Origin: Lachnospiraceae bacterium UBA7188 | GTDB taxonomy: Bacteria; Bacillota; Clostridia; Lachnospirales; Lachnospiraceae | Assembly (NCBI GenBank): GCA_002490995.1 | Contig: DKVC01000201.1 | Coordinates: 759 to 11,554 of the forward strand | Direction of reading: 5' to 3' | Length of the DNA stretch: 10,796 nucleotides | Shown here: positions 1-5,656 of the stretch, one piece after another | Numbering within the stretch: the stretch's first letter is position 1 | Layout: every line of letters starts with the position of its first letter | Translations under genes and position numbers: made by a program | The notes under the pieces: generated by a model | The model's input: the letters and a program-made list of their open reading frames with translations, nothing else | Database searches by the model: none | Told to the model about the DNA's origin: nothing

Positions 1-41
1 TTGACTTTTTATTTGCAGACTTTTGTTATGGCATCCCGGCT

Positions 42-455
42 CTAATTAAACGGGAATTCTTCCTCGATGCCTTCCGGAATGTTCATGAAACCGTCTGCTG
101 CCGGTGCTTTTCTGTTCGGGGACGATCCGTTTCCGCCTGCTGACTTGCTCTCAGCGAATTCACACTCTTCCACGATGACCTCGAAAGTATGGACCGTCTG
201 CCCCTCCTTGTTCTTGTAGCTGTCTGTCCGGATCTTTCCTGCAACCACGACCTTGATTCCTTTCACAAGGTACTTTTCCGCGAACTCAGCTTTTTTGTCG
301 AAAGCCTTGCACTGGATGAAATCAGCACTGTCATCATCCTTTGTCCTGCGGTCAACGGCCAGAGTGTACCTGGCAACCGTCATCGGATTGTTCCCGGCAG
401 AATACCTTATCTCGGGATCCCTTGTGAGCCTTCCCATTAGTATGACCTTGTTCAT
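42..455 (-). CDS. ssb: Single-stranded DNA-binding protein (canonical single OB fold)
   Basis: This 137-residue protein coats single-stranded DNA during replication, repair or conjugative transfer and would act as a homotetramer in the cytoplasm. Seen: N-terminal MNKVILMGRLTRDPEIRY, the standard SSB opening, an OB fold over residues 1-97 with DFIQCKAF (46-53) and VVVAGKIRTDSY (69-80), then a short Gly/Ser/Pro linker and an acidic tip ending EEEFPFN. In most SSBs the position after FIxCxA is Trp; here it is Phe52. The usual tip stops at Pro-Phe, but this one carries one extra Asn. The ATG overlaps the yopX stop by four bases (ATGA), and GGAGG inside the yopX end serves as ribosome site, so the two genes are probably translationally coupled. 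It is shorter than typical chromosomal SSB (about 150-180), as is usual for phage and mobile-element SSBs. The 41 bases after its stop hold no gene that can be recognised. Confidence 0.96.
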   Translation of the reverse strand: MNKVILMGRLTRDPEIRYSAGNNPMTVARYTLAVDRRTKDDDSADFIQCKAFDKKAEFAEKYLVKGIKVVVAGKIRTDSYKNKEGQTVHTFEVIVEECEFAESKSAGGNGSSPNRKAPAADGFMNIPEGIEEEFPFN

Positions 456-1132
456 TTCTTTTCCTCCATTCTTTTCCGCAGCGCACGGCTGCCATCATTC
501 CGTTGTTCTTCCTTTTCCGTAATCCGCCTGTAAAGGGTAACTCCCGTCACACCTGTCTGCCATAAAGCCATATACTCCGCCTGCTCAGCACGGTTTACAT
601 ACAGAAGCCCCTCCGTTATCCGGGAAAGTGTTTCCGGATTCCCATCGTTTTCGCCATTGTCCCACTGGGACAGGAATGAAACGGCACTGCCCGGATCCTG
701 TTTTTCCATCTCAAGGAAACGGTCCACCGTCTCACTGTCTTCAAAATGCGCTGTTTCCGTATACAGCACTTCTCCTGCCAGATCGAAATAATTCCCAACG
801 ATCTCCTCATCTTTAAAAAAGAAAAGATCTCTGTCTCCTCCCACGCTCCAGGAGCCATTAACATAAACCACCCTGTTCCGGGCTTTGCCAATCAGGTCAT
901 TCTCAAAAATATACCTGCCCTTTCTCCCATTGAACCCTGTATACTCACAGGCTGTTTGGGGATCAATCTCATAAGCAAAAAAACTTAAGTTTCCGGCTTC
1001 ATCAGCATTTAAGCTGTTTCCCTTGGCATGGATAAAATACTGCCCTGTCACATAATCAATCAGTAAACAGCCTTCTACCCACTCTCCATTGTCAGCCCTC
1101 TTCCCTTGATACAGCATTTCTCTGCAATCCAT
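452..1132 (-). CDS. YopX family protein with C-terminal extension
   Basis: This 226-residue protein carries a YopX-type domain, common in phages and mobile elements of Firmicutes; its molecular role is not established. Seen: the family opening LYQGKRADNGEWVEG (residues 7-21), then IDPQTACEYTGF (56-67) and GRYIFENDLI (72-81), which match the peptide-binding-like core pattern of 'Tv.qyTG..d..G..ifegDii'. Residues after about 135 go beyond the usual YopX length and include a Trp-containing helical stretch and a Lys/Glu-rich tail; I do not recognise this part. The start is supported by GAAGGAGGAGG five to eight bases before the ATG. The gene is directly downstream of a strong promoter and a leader with a terminator (1162-1322), and its end overlaps ssb by 4 bases, so yopX-ssb is a two-gene unit controlled by that leader. 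Confidence 0.85.
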   Translation of the reverse strand: MDCREMLYQGKRADNGEWVEGCLLIDYVTGQYFIHAKGNSLNADEAGNLSFFAYEIDPQTACEYTGFNGRKGRYIFENDLIGKARNRVVYVNGSWSVGGDRDLFFFKDEEIVGNYFDLAGEVLYTETAHFEDSETVDRFLEMEKQDPGSAVSFLSQWDNGENDGNPETLSRITEGLLYVNRAEQAEYMALWQTGVTGVTLYRRITEKEEQRNDGSRALRKRMEEKK

Positions 1133-1161
1133 ATTCCTCCTCCTTCTTTGAATTTATGCAC

Positions 1162-1192
1162 AAAAAAGCACCCGGGCATAATACCCGGATGC
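1162..1192 (-). terminator. Intrinsic terminator at the end of the yopX-ssb leader
   Basis: On the minus strand GCATCCGGG pairs with CCCGGGTGC around a 7-base loop (9-bp stem, one G-U pair), followed at once by six T. It lies only 30 bases upstream of the yopX start and about 100 bases downstream of the promoter at 1294-1322, so it sits inside the yopX leader, where it would attenuate yopX-ssb. It could also stop transcripts coming from the DUF6273 gene. Confidence 0.85.
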
Positions 1193-1287
1193 AAATGCAG
1201 TCCTGACATTAAATTTTTTACCTGTTACCAGGAATTCACGATACCTGTGCCGACCATGCCGGAACAGTATAACAATAAGCATCAATA
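1162..1287 (-). ncRNA. Structured 5' leader RNA, copy A (before yopX-ssb)
   Basis: The transcript expected from the promoter at 1294-1322 folds into three hairpins. First, CTGTTCCG with CGGCACAG (plus 1245-1267) closes a loop GCATGGT. Second, CCTG-GTAA-CAGG (1221-1232) is a short stem capped by a GNRA tetraloop. Third is the terminator (1162-1192). A similar leader lies at 9170-9305 with the same order, the same 27-base distance from the -10 box to hairpin 1, and shared sequence blocks. The paired leaders differ in stem bases while keeping pairing, which points to a selected RNA. It may be an attenuator, an antitermination site or a small RNA in its own right. I do not recognise a named family. 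The transcript start is estimated from the -10 box. Confidence 0.5.
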
Positions 1288-1293
1288 TTGCAT

Positions 1294-1322
1294 ATTATAA
1301 TATACATTCCGCCTGATGTAAA
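1294..1322 (-). promoter_or_regulatory. Strong sigma-A promoter for the yopX-ssb leader
   Basis: Read on the minus strand, TTTACA is followed after exactly 17 bases by TATAAT, one mismatch from full consensus. Transcription would start near 1287 and run left through the leader at 1162-1287 into yopX. The 294-base gap between the DUF6273 gene and yopX holds only this promoter, the leader and its terminator; the ~100 bases upstream of the -35 box show nothing recognisable. Confidence 0.8.
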
Positions 1323-1426
1323 GGTTTTCTTCTGCACCGGTTTTGCGCCTGTATACTGCCATGCGGCAGCCGGGCTCCGCTCTTTTGTCCCATTTTGGGC
1401 TTCTGCCTCCGAAAAATGAGGCGCCT

Positions 1427-2065
1427 CTAATCATCCCAGGATACCAGAACCGAAGACCACAGCACGAAATATGGACGCACATACATGCTGCCCAAGCATA
1501 TTTCACACCCTACGTCTCCGGCAGGGCCGACATGCAGCATATCATTCGATCCCAGGCCGGACGGAGTCGAGTCCGGCGTGACAAGCCACCAGAAGCAGTC
1601 AGGGCATGCCTTCATGAACACCCTGTACCGCCTGTACTGATCAAGTGTCAGAAGGCTCACCTTATCAGTGCTTTTCCCATAGTCTCCCAGCCCGTCCAGC
1701 GATGTCAGGTTAACCGCATGGCTGACTATGTTCATTTCCCCGAATGTTTCCTCCAGCCCTTTCAGATACTCTCCGTTCAGGCGCTCACGGATGCGGCTCT
1801 TTTTCCAGTCGTTGCTGCCAGAGCTGAATGACATGCTTTCCGCCAGCACTTCCTCCCTGATAACGGCCGTCCTCCCGTTCCCAAAGTGCTCCAGCACGGT
1901 GTACCTTACTCCGTCCGCCCTGAAAGTATCCCCTGCCTTTAAAGCTGACAGCTTCACCCTGGTCTTAGGAAATTCCACGATAACCCGGATGCCTCCTCCG
2001 GTATTTTCTGTCCTTACGGACAGCCCTTTTCCAACCCTGTTGATGATTTTTATCCCGTTTTCCAT
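1427..2065 (-). CDS. DUF6273 domain protein
   Basis: This 212-residue protein matches the DUF6273 pattern, a domain of unknown function found widely in clostridial mobile elements and cell-surface or phage-related proteins. Seen: a front part with FRADGVRYTVLEHFGNGRTAV (within 48-68), then SNDWKKSRIRERLN (84-97), VSLLTLDQYRRY (136-147), the double-Trp motif FWWLVTP (158-164) and the C-terminal VRPYFVLWSS (196-205), which corresponds to the usual 'gvRPalwi' ending. There is no signal peptide or membrane segment. AAGGAGG seven bases before the ATG fixes the start. Its first 16 bases overlap the end of the upstream gene, so it belongs to the operon that begins with the YodL gene. It is the last gene before the yopX leader. 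Confidence 0.75.
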   Translation of the reverse strand: MENGIKIINRVGKGLSVRTENTGGGIRVIVEFPKTRVKLSALKAGDTFRADGVRYTVLEHFGNGRTAVIREEVLAESMSFSSGSNDWKKSRIRERLNGEYLKGLEETFGEMNIVSHAVNLTSLDGLGDYGKSTDKVSLLTLDQYRRYRVFMKACPDCFWWLVTPDSTPSGLGSNDMLHVGPAGDVGCEICLGSMYVRPYFVLWSSVLVSWDD

Positions 2066-2529
2066 ATGCCTGCCTCCTTCAACTCTTTTACGTCCGTAAT
2101 CCCCATATCCTGCATGTTCCCCAGCATTGCCTCAAACTCGTCCAGAAAGCACTGCCTGAACTCAGGGAAATGCATGTCTGCAGGCAGTATGGGAATATCA
2201 ATTATATAATCCTGCGCCCCCGGGCCGCTGCCGTCCTCCGTAACAACTACAATGGAGAGCCTGTACTTCTGGCCTGCCGGGACATTCCTGCCCAGGCATG
2301 CGGTAAGGCTCCCATCAACATATATGCCCTCCGGCATCCACCCGTAAACTGCGGCATGCACATTCAGGAATACTTCCGCCGTTTTCAGGGCTTTGTCCGC
2401 CCAGAATGCAGGCACGGATGTATTGCGCACCGGGATGATCATTTTCCGGCCATTGGGGCTGTCTACAATCCTTGATTCGGTATGTTCCTGTTCCATGGTG
2501 ATGTTCCCCATGTATCTGCTCTCCTCCAT
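2050..2529 (-). CDS. Uncharacterised protein in YodL-DUF6273 operon
   Basis: I do not recognise this 159-residue protein. It looks soluble: a mixed alpha/beta sequence with no signal peptide or membrane helix. The middle part (about 85-135) is rich in beta-prone stretches (KYRLSIVVVTED, DYIIDIPILPADM), and the C-terminus (140-155) is an amphipathic helix. AAGGAGG eight bases before the ATG supports the start; the next in-frame ATG (residue 7) is spaced worse. It starts 14 bases after the YodL gene stop and ends 16 bases inside the DUF6273 gene, so the three are almost certainly co-transcribed. Confidence 0.75.
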   Translation of the reverse strand: MEESRYMGNITMEQEHTESRIVDSPNGRKMIIPVRNTSVPAFWADKALKTAEVFLNVHAAVYGWMPEGIYVDGSLTACLGRNVPAGQKYRLSIVVVTEDGSGPGAQDYIIDIPILPADMHFPEFRQCFLDEFEAMLGNMQDMGITDVKELKEAGIWKTG

Positions 2530-2543
2530 CCGTCCGGCCTCCT

Positions 2544-3362
2544 TTATTCCGCCTGCCTGTCACTTTGCGGGTCGCGGCATTCCGGAACCGGTCCGTTCCC
2601 ATCCGTTTTCTCCGCCTGCCCGGATCCCATCCCATGCCGTTCCAGCAGTCTGCACATAAATGCAGGCAGCAAGATAAATCCGAAGGAATCTACGAAATAC
2701 GCCCTGTTCTCCCCGGATTCATGCATTACGACCACATCGCTTACCGAAAGCGAGTGCCCTTTATACCCTTCCGGATGGCTGATATTTAGCTTTATGAATA
2801 TCTCCTCAAGTTTTTCCTTTTGTGTCGTTCCTTCCATGCCTGAAAGGTTCCCGCTGTAGACCAGTTCATAATTTGCGGGCTGAATGGCGCCAAGGCTGCC
2901 ATCCGTGATTCCGCTCCGTACCAGCGATGCGCTGCTTTCAAACCGGAACCGGTCCAGTTCCGGACCATCCTTTAACTGATAAATGCCGTACCTGTCAGTA
3001 CTTCCGGAAAGAAGCCGGAATTCCCCGTCTTCTCCGCAGTCCGCAGGGCGCGGCCTGTATGCCGTGCTTTCAGCCAGCCTGTTGTATCCGTTTCCGTAGT
3101 GGAACCTGATGCCTTTTGCTATGTCCCCGATCGTGCCGTTTCCCATGTGGGCACAGTAATGCTCATTTATCAGAACCGCGCATCCGTCTTCCGCCACAAT
3201 TTCCCTGGCGCTGTCCATCTCGCTGTCCTCTATCATCCCGTCTTCGTCCAGCCAGAACACTCTCCCGTTCCAGCTTCTCCCTGTCTTCCAGACGGCGACC
3301 CACGCGATTCCGTCCATGATCTCATCCCTGAATTCTCCTGCAATCTTCCTCAGCTCTGCCAT
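2544..3362 (-). CDS. YodL-domain protein
   Basis: This 272-residue protein contains a YodL-like domain at about 126-235. Seen: YGIYQLKDGPELDRFRF (125-141), NYELVYSGNL (164-173), LEEIFIKLNISHPEGYKGHS (185-204), LSVSDVVVMHE (205-215) and the closing YFVDSFGFILLPAF (222-235). The 'HP.gY.GhSLSvSDVvv' block and the 'yfvDs.GF' ending are hallmarks of the domain, which occurs in proteins of clostridial conjugative elements; its function is not known. The first 120 residues are an additional region with Trp-rich sequence (AWVAVWKTGRSWNG, 20-33) that I do not recognise, and the last 30 are Gly/Pro/Asp-rich and probably disordered. GGGAGG lies ten bases before the ATG. The gene heads a three-gene operon, but a terminator ends only 39 bases upstream with no visible promoter between. 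Confidence 0.8.
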   Translation of the reverse strand: MAELRKIAGEFRDEIMDGIAWVAVWKTGRSWNGRVFWLDEDGMIEDSEMDSAREIVAEDGCAVLINEHYCAHMGNGTIGDIAKGIRFHYGNGYNRLAESTAYRPRPADCGEDGEFRLLSGSTDRYGIYQLKDGPELDRFRFESSASLVRSGITDGSLGAIQPANYELVYSGNLSGMEGTTQKEKLEEIFIKLNISHPEGYKGHSLSVSDVVVMHESGENRAYFVDSFGFILLPAFMCRLLERHGMGSGQAEKTDGNGPVPECRDPQSDRQAE

Positions 3363-3401
3363 ACCAGTCTTTCCTCCCTTGCCTTTTTAAGTTTCCGGTG
3401 C

Positions 3402-3433
3402 AAAAAAATGGCAGGGTGCCAAAGCTCCCTGCC
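3402..3433 (-). terminator. Intrinsic terminator between the 38-aa gene and the YodL gene
   Basis: On the minus strand a perfect 7-bp stem, GGCAGGG with CCCTGCC around a 10-base loop, is followed by A and seven T. It lies 43 bases after the small gene's stop and ends 39 bases before the YodL start. That 39-base gap holds the ribosome site but no promoter match, so YodL-operon expression appears to need read-through. Confidence 0.85.
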
Positions 3434-3476
3434 GTATCTGCCATGATGCCGGAATTTCTGCCATCTCCATTCCGCA

Positions 3477-3593
3477 TTATTCCTCCTCATAGTCCTCTGC
3501 GAAATCCATCTGCTCCATCAGTGCCCATGCCTCTTCCGGCGTGTTTCCCATGGCCAGGAGCTGTTCATATGTTTCCTTTCTTGTTTCCGTCAT
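3477..3593 (-). CDS. Small acidic protein, 38 residues
   Basis: This is a 38-codon gene whose product begins MTETRKETYEQLLAMGN and ends EDYEEE. The ribosome site AAAAGGAGG sits five bases before the ATG, which is a very strong match. The composition (Glu-rich, two amphipathic helices, TPEEAWALMEQMDF in the middle) is protein-like and unlike random sequence. No homologue is recognised; the 'NTPEEAW.LME' centre resembles helix pairs in small phage or element proteins. It stands alone between two intrinsic terminators (3402-3433 and 3646-3673), with 52 bases upstream and no convincing promoter in them. Confidence 0.7.
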   Translation of the reverse strand: MTETRKETYEQLLAMGNTPEEAWALMEQMDFAEDYEEE

Positions 3594-3645
3594 ATCGGCC
3601 TCCTTTTGAACCATAGTATCGTAAACCTCTCAAGACAAACATCAT

Positions 3646-3673
3646 AAAAAAGGCAGGAATCCATTTTCCTGCC
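3646..3673 (-). terminator. Intrinsic terminator after the double-OB SSB-like gene
   Basis: On the minus strand a perfect 8-bp stem, GGCAGGAA with TTCCTGCC around a 6-base loop, is followed directly by six T. It starts 30 bases after the stop of the SSB-like gene and ends 52 bases before the small gene at 3477-3593. The stem sequence GGCAGG is shared with the terminator at 3402-3433. Confidence 0.9.
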
Positions 3674-3703
3674 AATACTGCCGCCACGGCGAGCTGCCCG
3701 ATG

Positions 3704-4330
3704 TCATGTCCCCATGCTGTCGACCTCATATGCCGATACCTCATATGCCGTACGGACCTCCGGTATCCCGGCTTTGGTTTCCTTGCTGTAATCGCGGCTC
3801 TGGATCCTCCCGCTCAGCCATATGCGCTCTCCCACCGGAAATCCTGCTGCAATCCGCGCGTATTTTCCCCAGCTGATACATGGCAGATAATCCGTCCCCC
3901 TTCTGGGACGGTTCACAGCCATCAGGATATCCGTGATCCGCATTCCTGCCGGTGTGATGCGGTATACCGTCTTTTTGCAGACATAGCCTACCAGGTAAAT
4001 GCGGTTCTCCTCTGCCGGCTTATCCCTCCCGGCAATATCCACTGTTCTGGCAAACACCGACAGCACCAGGCGCCTGCGCCCCTGTTCGATCCGGTTGTAT
4101 GACTGGAAATATCCCTCAATGTGCACATAACCGTCACGATCCCTGGACAGCATCTCCCGCTGCCTTTCCGAAACCGTTACGGGAATCCTGTCCTGGATCC
4201 CGCTGAGCCTCTCGGAAACAAAATCAGCCACATAATAATCCGTTTCCCAGGAACTGTGGCTGAACAGGAAATCCGTAACACGCCTTCCTACCAGGCATAC
4301 TTCGTTTACATCCTTTCTTTCATTCATCAT
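3704..4330 (-). CDS. Double-OB-fold SSB-like single-stranded DNA-binding protein
   Basis: This 208-residue protein has two OB folds in tandem. The first (about 9-98) starts NEVCLVGRR and contains IPVTVSERQREML (49-61) and VHIEGYFQSYNRI (69-81). The second (about 109-204) starts NRIYLVGYVCKKTVYR (109-124) and has the SSB-like blocks RITDILMAVNRP (131-142), DYLPCISWGKYAR (147-159) and IWLSGRIQSRDYSK (170-183). This architecture and length match a family of clostridial two-domain single-stranded DNA-binding proteins. The protein lacks the acidic Pro-Phe tip of canonical SSB. The likely role is ssDNA binding during replication or transfer of the element. An A/G-rich ribosome site (AAGGGGGAAT) precedes tandem ATGs at 4330 and 4327, and either may be used. 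The gene diverges from the XRE repressor gene at 4530 across a 199-base control region and is followed by a strong terminator. Confidence 0.85.
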   Translation of the reverse strand: MMNERKDVNEVCLVGRRVTDFLFSHSSWETDYYVADFVSERLSGIQDRIPVTVSERQREMLSRDRDGYVHIEGYFQSYNRIEQGRRRLVLSVFARTVDIAGRDKPAEENRIYLVGYVCKKTVYRITPAGMRITDILMAVNRPRRGTDYLPCISWGKYARIAAGFPVGERIWLSGRIQSRDYSKETKAGIPEVRTAYEVSAYEVDSMGT

Positions 4331-4346
4331 ACCATTCCCCCTTATG

Positions 4347-4391
4347 GACCGTCATCCTGCTCTTCAGATGGAGCCGGCTTCGGTGACGGTC
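4347..4391. repeat. 8-bp inverted repeat in the SSB-like gene leader
   Basis: GACCGTCA (4347-4354) and TGACGGTC (4384-4391) are perfect inverted copies separated by 29 bases. In the leftward transcript this stem would close a loop containing the self-complementary AGCCGGCT and end eight bases or so before the ribosome site of the SSB-like gene. It could affect translation or act as a protein site; no T-tract follows, so it is not a terminator. Confidence 0.5.
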
Positions 4392-4404
4392 ATTTTGTAA
4401 TAAC

Positions 4405-4433
4405 AGCATATCACACTTTAACTTGTGCCACAA
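4405..4433 (-). promoter_or_regulatory. Leftward promoter of the double-OB gene, with palindrome at -35
   Basis: On the minus strand TTGTGG is followed after 17 bases by TATGCT. The -35 box lies inside a perfect palindrome TTGTG-C-CACAA (4423-4433). The sequence GTGTGATATnCTG around the -10 box also occurs in the leftward promoter at 5209-5237, so the two divergent control regions share ancestry. Confidence 0.6.
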
Positions 4434-4461
4434 TCCGCTTTTACGCTATCTGTGTAATTAT

Positions 4462-4494
4462 TTCCGCATATAGTGAATCCTTTTCTTGTACACT
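4462..4494 (+). promoter_or_regulatory. Rightward promoter and putative operator of XRE gene 1
   Basis: TTCCGCATATAGTGAA (4462-4477) is an imperfect palindrome followed after 11 bases by a -10-like TACACT (4489-4494). The same two elements, TTCCACATATGGGAA and TACACT, stand in the same order before XRE gene 2. The palindrome covers the expected -35 position, where no good consensus box is visible, a layout that suits autorepression by the XRE protein. Confidence 0.5.
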
Positions 4495-4529
4495 GATAGA
4501 AGAATAATTTACTCTGGAAGGAGAACATC

Positions 4530-4832
4530 ATGGAAATATACGGTATGGGTGAGAGACTGCGGGCGCTGCGGACTGCAAAGAACCTGTCCCTGAAGCAGGT
4601 TTCCGAAAGGCTCGGAATATCCGTCAGCGCGCTTTCCGAATATGAACTGGATGTCAAGACGCCGTCCTATAAGAACCTTGTCAGGCTCGCAAGGATGTAC
4701 CATGTCTCCTGTGATTACCTTATCGGGAGCGATGGTTTCCCTGCCATTGATGTCTCCGGGCTGACTGACCCGGAAGTCAGCGCCCTCGCCCAGCTCGCCT
4801 CCCTCTTCCGCCAGGGCAGAGATCAGGAATGA
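4530..4832 (+). CDS. XRE-family repressor 1
   Basis: This 100-residue DNA-binding protein has an XRE/Cro-type helix-turn-helix over residues 8-64: GERLRALRTAKNLSLKQVSE (7-26), RLGISVSALSEYELDVKTPS (27-46) and NLVRLARMYHVSCDYLIG (49-66). A short C-terminal stretch, DVSGLTDPEVSALAQLASLF (74-93), is an amphipathic helix that is often a dimer interface in small clostridial XRE proteins. AAGGAG precedes the ATG by eight bases. It is transcribed opposite to the SSB-like gene across a shared control region with a palindrome matching the one before XRE gene 2. The likely role is repression of its own promoter and of the divergent leftward promoter. It is about 62% identical to the product of 5335-5637, with no gaps. 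Confidence 0.92.
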   Translation: MEIYGMGERLRALRTAKNLSLKQVSERLGISVSALSEYELDVKTPSYKNLVRLARMYHVSCDYLIGSDGFPAIDVSGLTDPEVSALAQLASLFRQGRDQE

Positions 4833-4908
4833 GGCCGGGGTTGTGTCCCTTTCTCTGCTCTGCCTCCCCTTGCCCCTGAATGCCGGCCTTTTTCTCCCTC
4901 CACGCGGT

Positions 4909-5151
4909 TCATGTATGCCACCACGTCCTTTCATCCTTTATTTCAATGATTCCTGCCCGATTCCGTATCTTCGTTATCTCAATCATCTGCAGAATCAGGC
5001 TGTAGAACTCCTCCAGATTTTCTCCCCCCATCAGTTCATCGCACCTCCTGCTTATCCTGTCGTACTCTCTGTCCAGAAACTTATCCAGGTTCCTCTGCAG
5101 ATCCGTCAGCTCGCTGTCATCTTTCCGGATACATCTGTATGGATTCAACAT
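4909..5151 (-). CDS. Small uncharacterised protein opposite XRE gene 2
   Basis: I do not recognise this 80-residue protein. It is charged and mostly helical, with a likely coiled-coil or helical hairpin: ELTDLQRNLDKFLDREYDRI (15-34) and LEEFYSLILQMIEITKIRNR (about 57-76 region), ending in WWHT. AGGAGGTAAT directly before the ATG at 5151 is a near-perfect ribosome site; an upstream in-frame ATG at 5187 has none and is not chosen. Its own promoter (5209-5237) lies in the region divergent from XRE gene 2, so it is a single-gene unit controlled across from the repressor. It ends 76 bases from the end of XRE gene 1, which converges on it; that gap holds nothing recognisable. Confidence 0.72.
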   Translation of the reverse strand: MLNPYRCIRKDDSELTDLQRNLDKFLDREYDRISRRCDELMGGENLEEFYSLILQMIEITKIRNRAGIIEIKDERTWWHT

Positions 5152-5208
5152 ATTACCTCCTGTTCCCCGACCTTTTGCATGCGGCATATTACCGATTTAT
5201 ACGTCTTC

Positions 5209-5237
5209 AGAATATCACACGTGCCGCCATGGTGCAA
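5209..5237 (-). promoter_or_regulatory. Leftward promoter of the 80-residue gene
   Basis: On the minus strand TTGCAC is followed after 17 bases by TATTCT. The sequence from the upstream ATTACGC block through GTGTGATATTCTG aligns with the control region at 4405-4450, which shows that this divergent promoter is a second copy of that one. Confidence 0.65.
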
Positions 5238-5265
5238 TCTCTTTTTCCGCCATAAGCGTAATAAA

Positions 5266-5298
5266 TTCCACATATGGGAAATTATTTTACGGTACACT
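5266..5298 (+). promoter_or_regulatory. Rightward promoter and putative operator of XRE gene 2
   Basis: TTCCACATATGGGAA (5266-5280) is a near-perfect palindrome (TTCC, CATATG core, GGAA) followed after 12 bases by a -10-like TACACT (5293-5298). It matches the site before XRE gene 1 in sequence and position. The palindrome overlaps the -35 position, as expected for an autoregulated repressor. Confidence 0.55.
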
Positions 5299-5334
5299 AA
5301 TGGCAGAATAAATTTTACCAGAAGGGGAAAAATC

Positions 5335-5637
5335 ATGGAAATACTCGGAATTGGCGACAGGCTGCGTGAACTTCGCACGGGCAGGAACCTGTCCCTGAAA
5401 CAGGTATCCGGCAGGCTCGGAATAGCGGTAAGCTCCCTGTCCGGCTACGAACTGGACGAAAAGAACCCATCCTACAGAAACCTGCTCAAGCTTGCGAGGC
5501 TGTACAATGTCTCCTGCGATTATCTCCTTGGCAACGACTGCCGCTGCACCCTTGACGTTTCAGGTCTGACGGAACGCGAAATCTCCTCCATCGCCCAAAT
5601 CATATCCCTGCTTAAGGAAAACAGGGGCATGCAGTGA
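5335..5637 (+). CDS. XRE-family repressor 2
   Basis: This 100-residue XRE/Cro-type repressor is a paralogue of the protein from 4530-4832 (about 62 of 100 identical, no gaps). The helix-turn-helix covers residues 8-64 with NLSLKQVSGRLGIAVSSLSG (18-37) and YELDEKNPSYRNLLKLARLY (38-57), and the C-terminal DVSGLTEREISSIAQIISLL (74-93) is kept. The start is set by AGAAGGGG a few bases before the ATG at 5335 and by exact alignment with the paralogue. The frame stays open far upstream, but that part lies on the 80-residue gene of the other strand and is not coding here. Recognition-helix differences from paralogue 1 are modest (IAVSSLSG against ISVSALSE), so the two proteins may bind related operators and cross-regulate. 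Confidence 0.92.
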   Translation: MEILGIGDRLRELRTGRNLSLKQVSGRLGIAVSSLSGYELDEKNPSYRNLLKLARLYNVSCDYLLGNDCRCTLDVSGLTEREISSIAQIISLLKENRGMQ

Positions 5638-5656
5638 AGCCGTCTTGCCGCCTCTT

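Noticed and set aside
1282..1506. 74-codon minus-strand frame overlapping the DUF6273 gene end
   Set aside because: It starts inside the DUF6273 gene in another frame with no ribosome site and runs through the 1294-1322 promoter.
3610..3638. Possible promoter TTGTCT-N17-TATGGT before the 38-aa gene
   Set aside because: Both boxes are weak, and the predicted transcript start would fall within the ribosome site of the gene, so the message could not be translated well.
3728..3752. Direct repeat CTCATATGCCG twice within 25 bases
   Set aside because: It lies in the coding end of the double-OB gene and encodes a duplicated Ala-Tyr-Glu-Val; it looks like a small in-frame duplication without regulatory meaning.
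4843..5334. Long N-terminal extension of XRE gene 2
   Set aside because: The frame is open upstream, but it lies opposite the 80-residue gene and the promoter region. The ATG at 5335 has a ribosome site and aligns exactly with paralogue 1.
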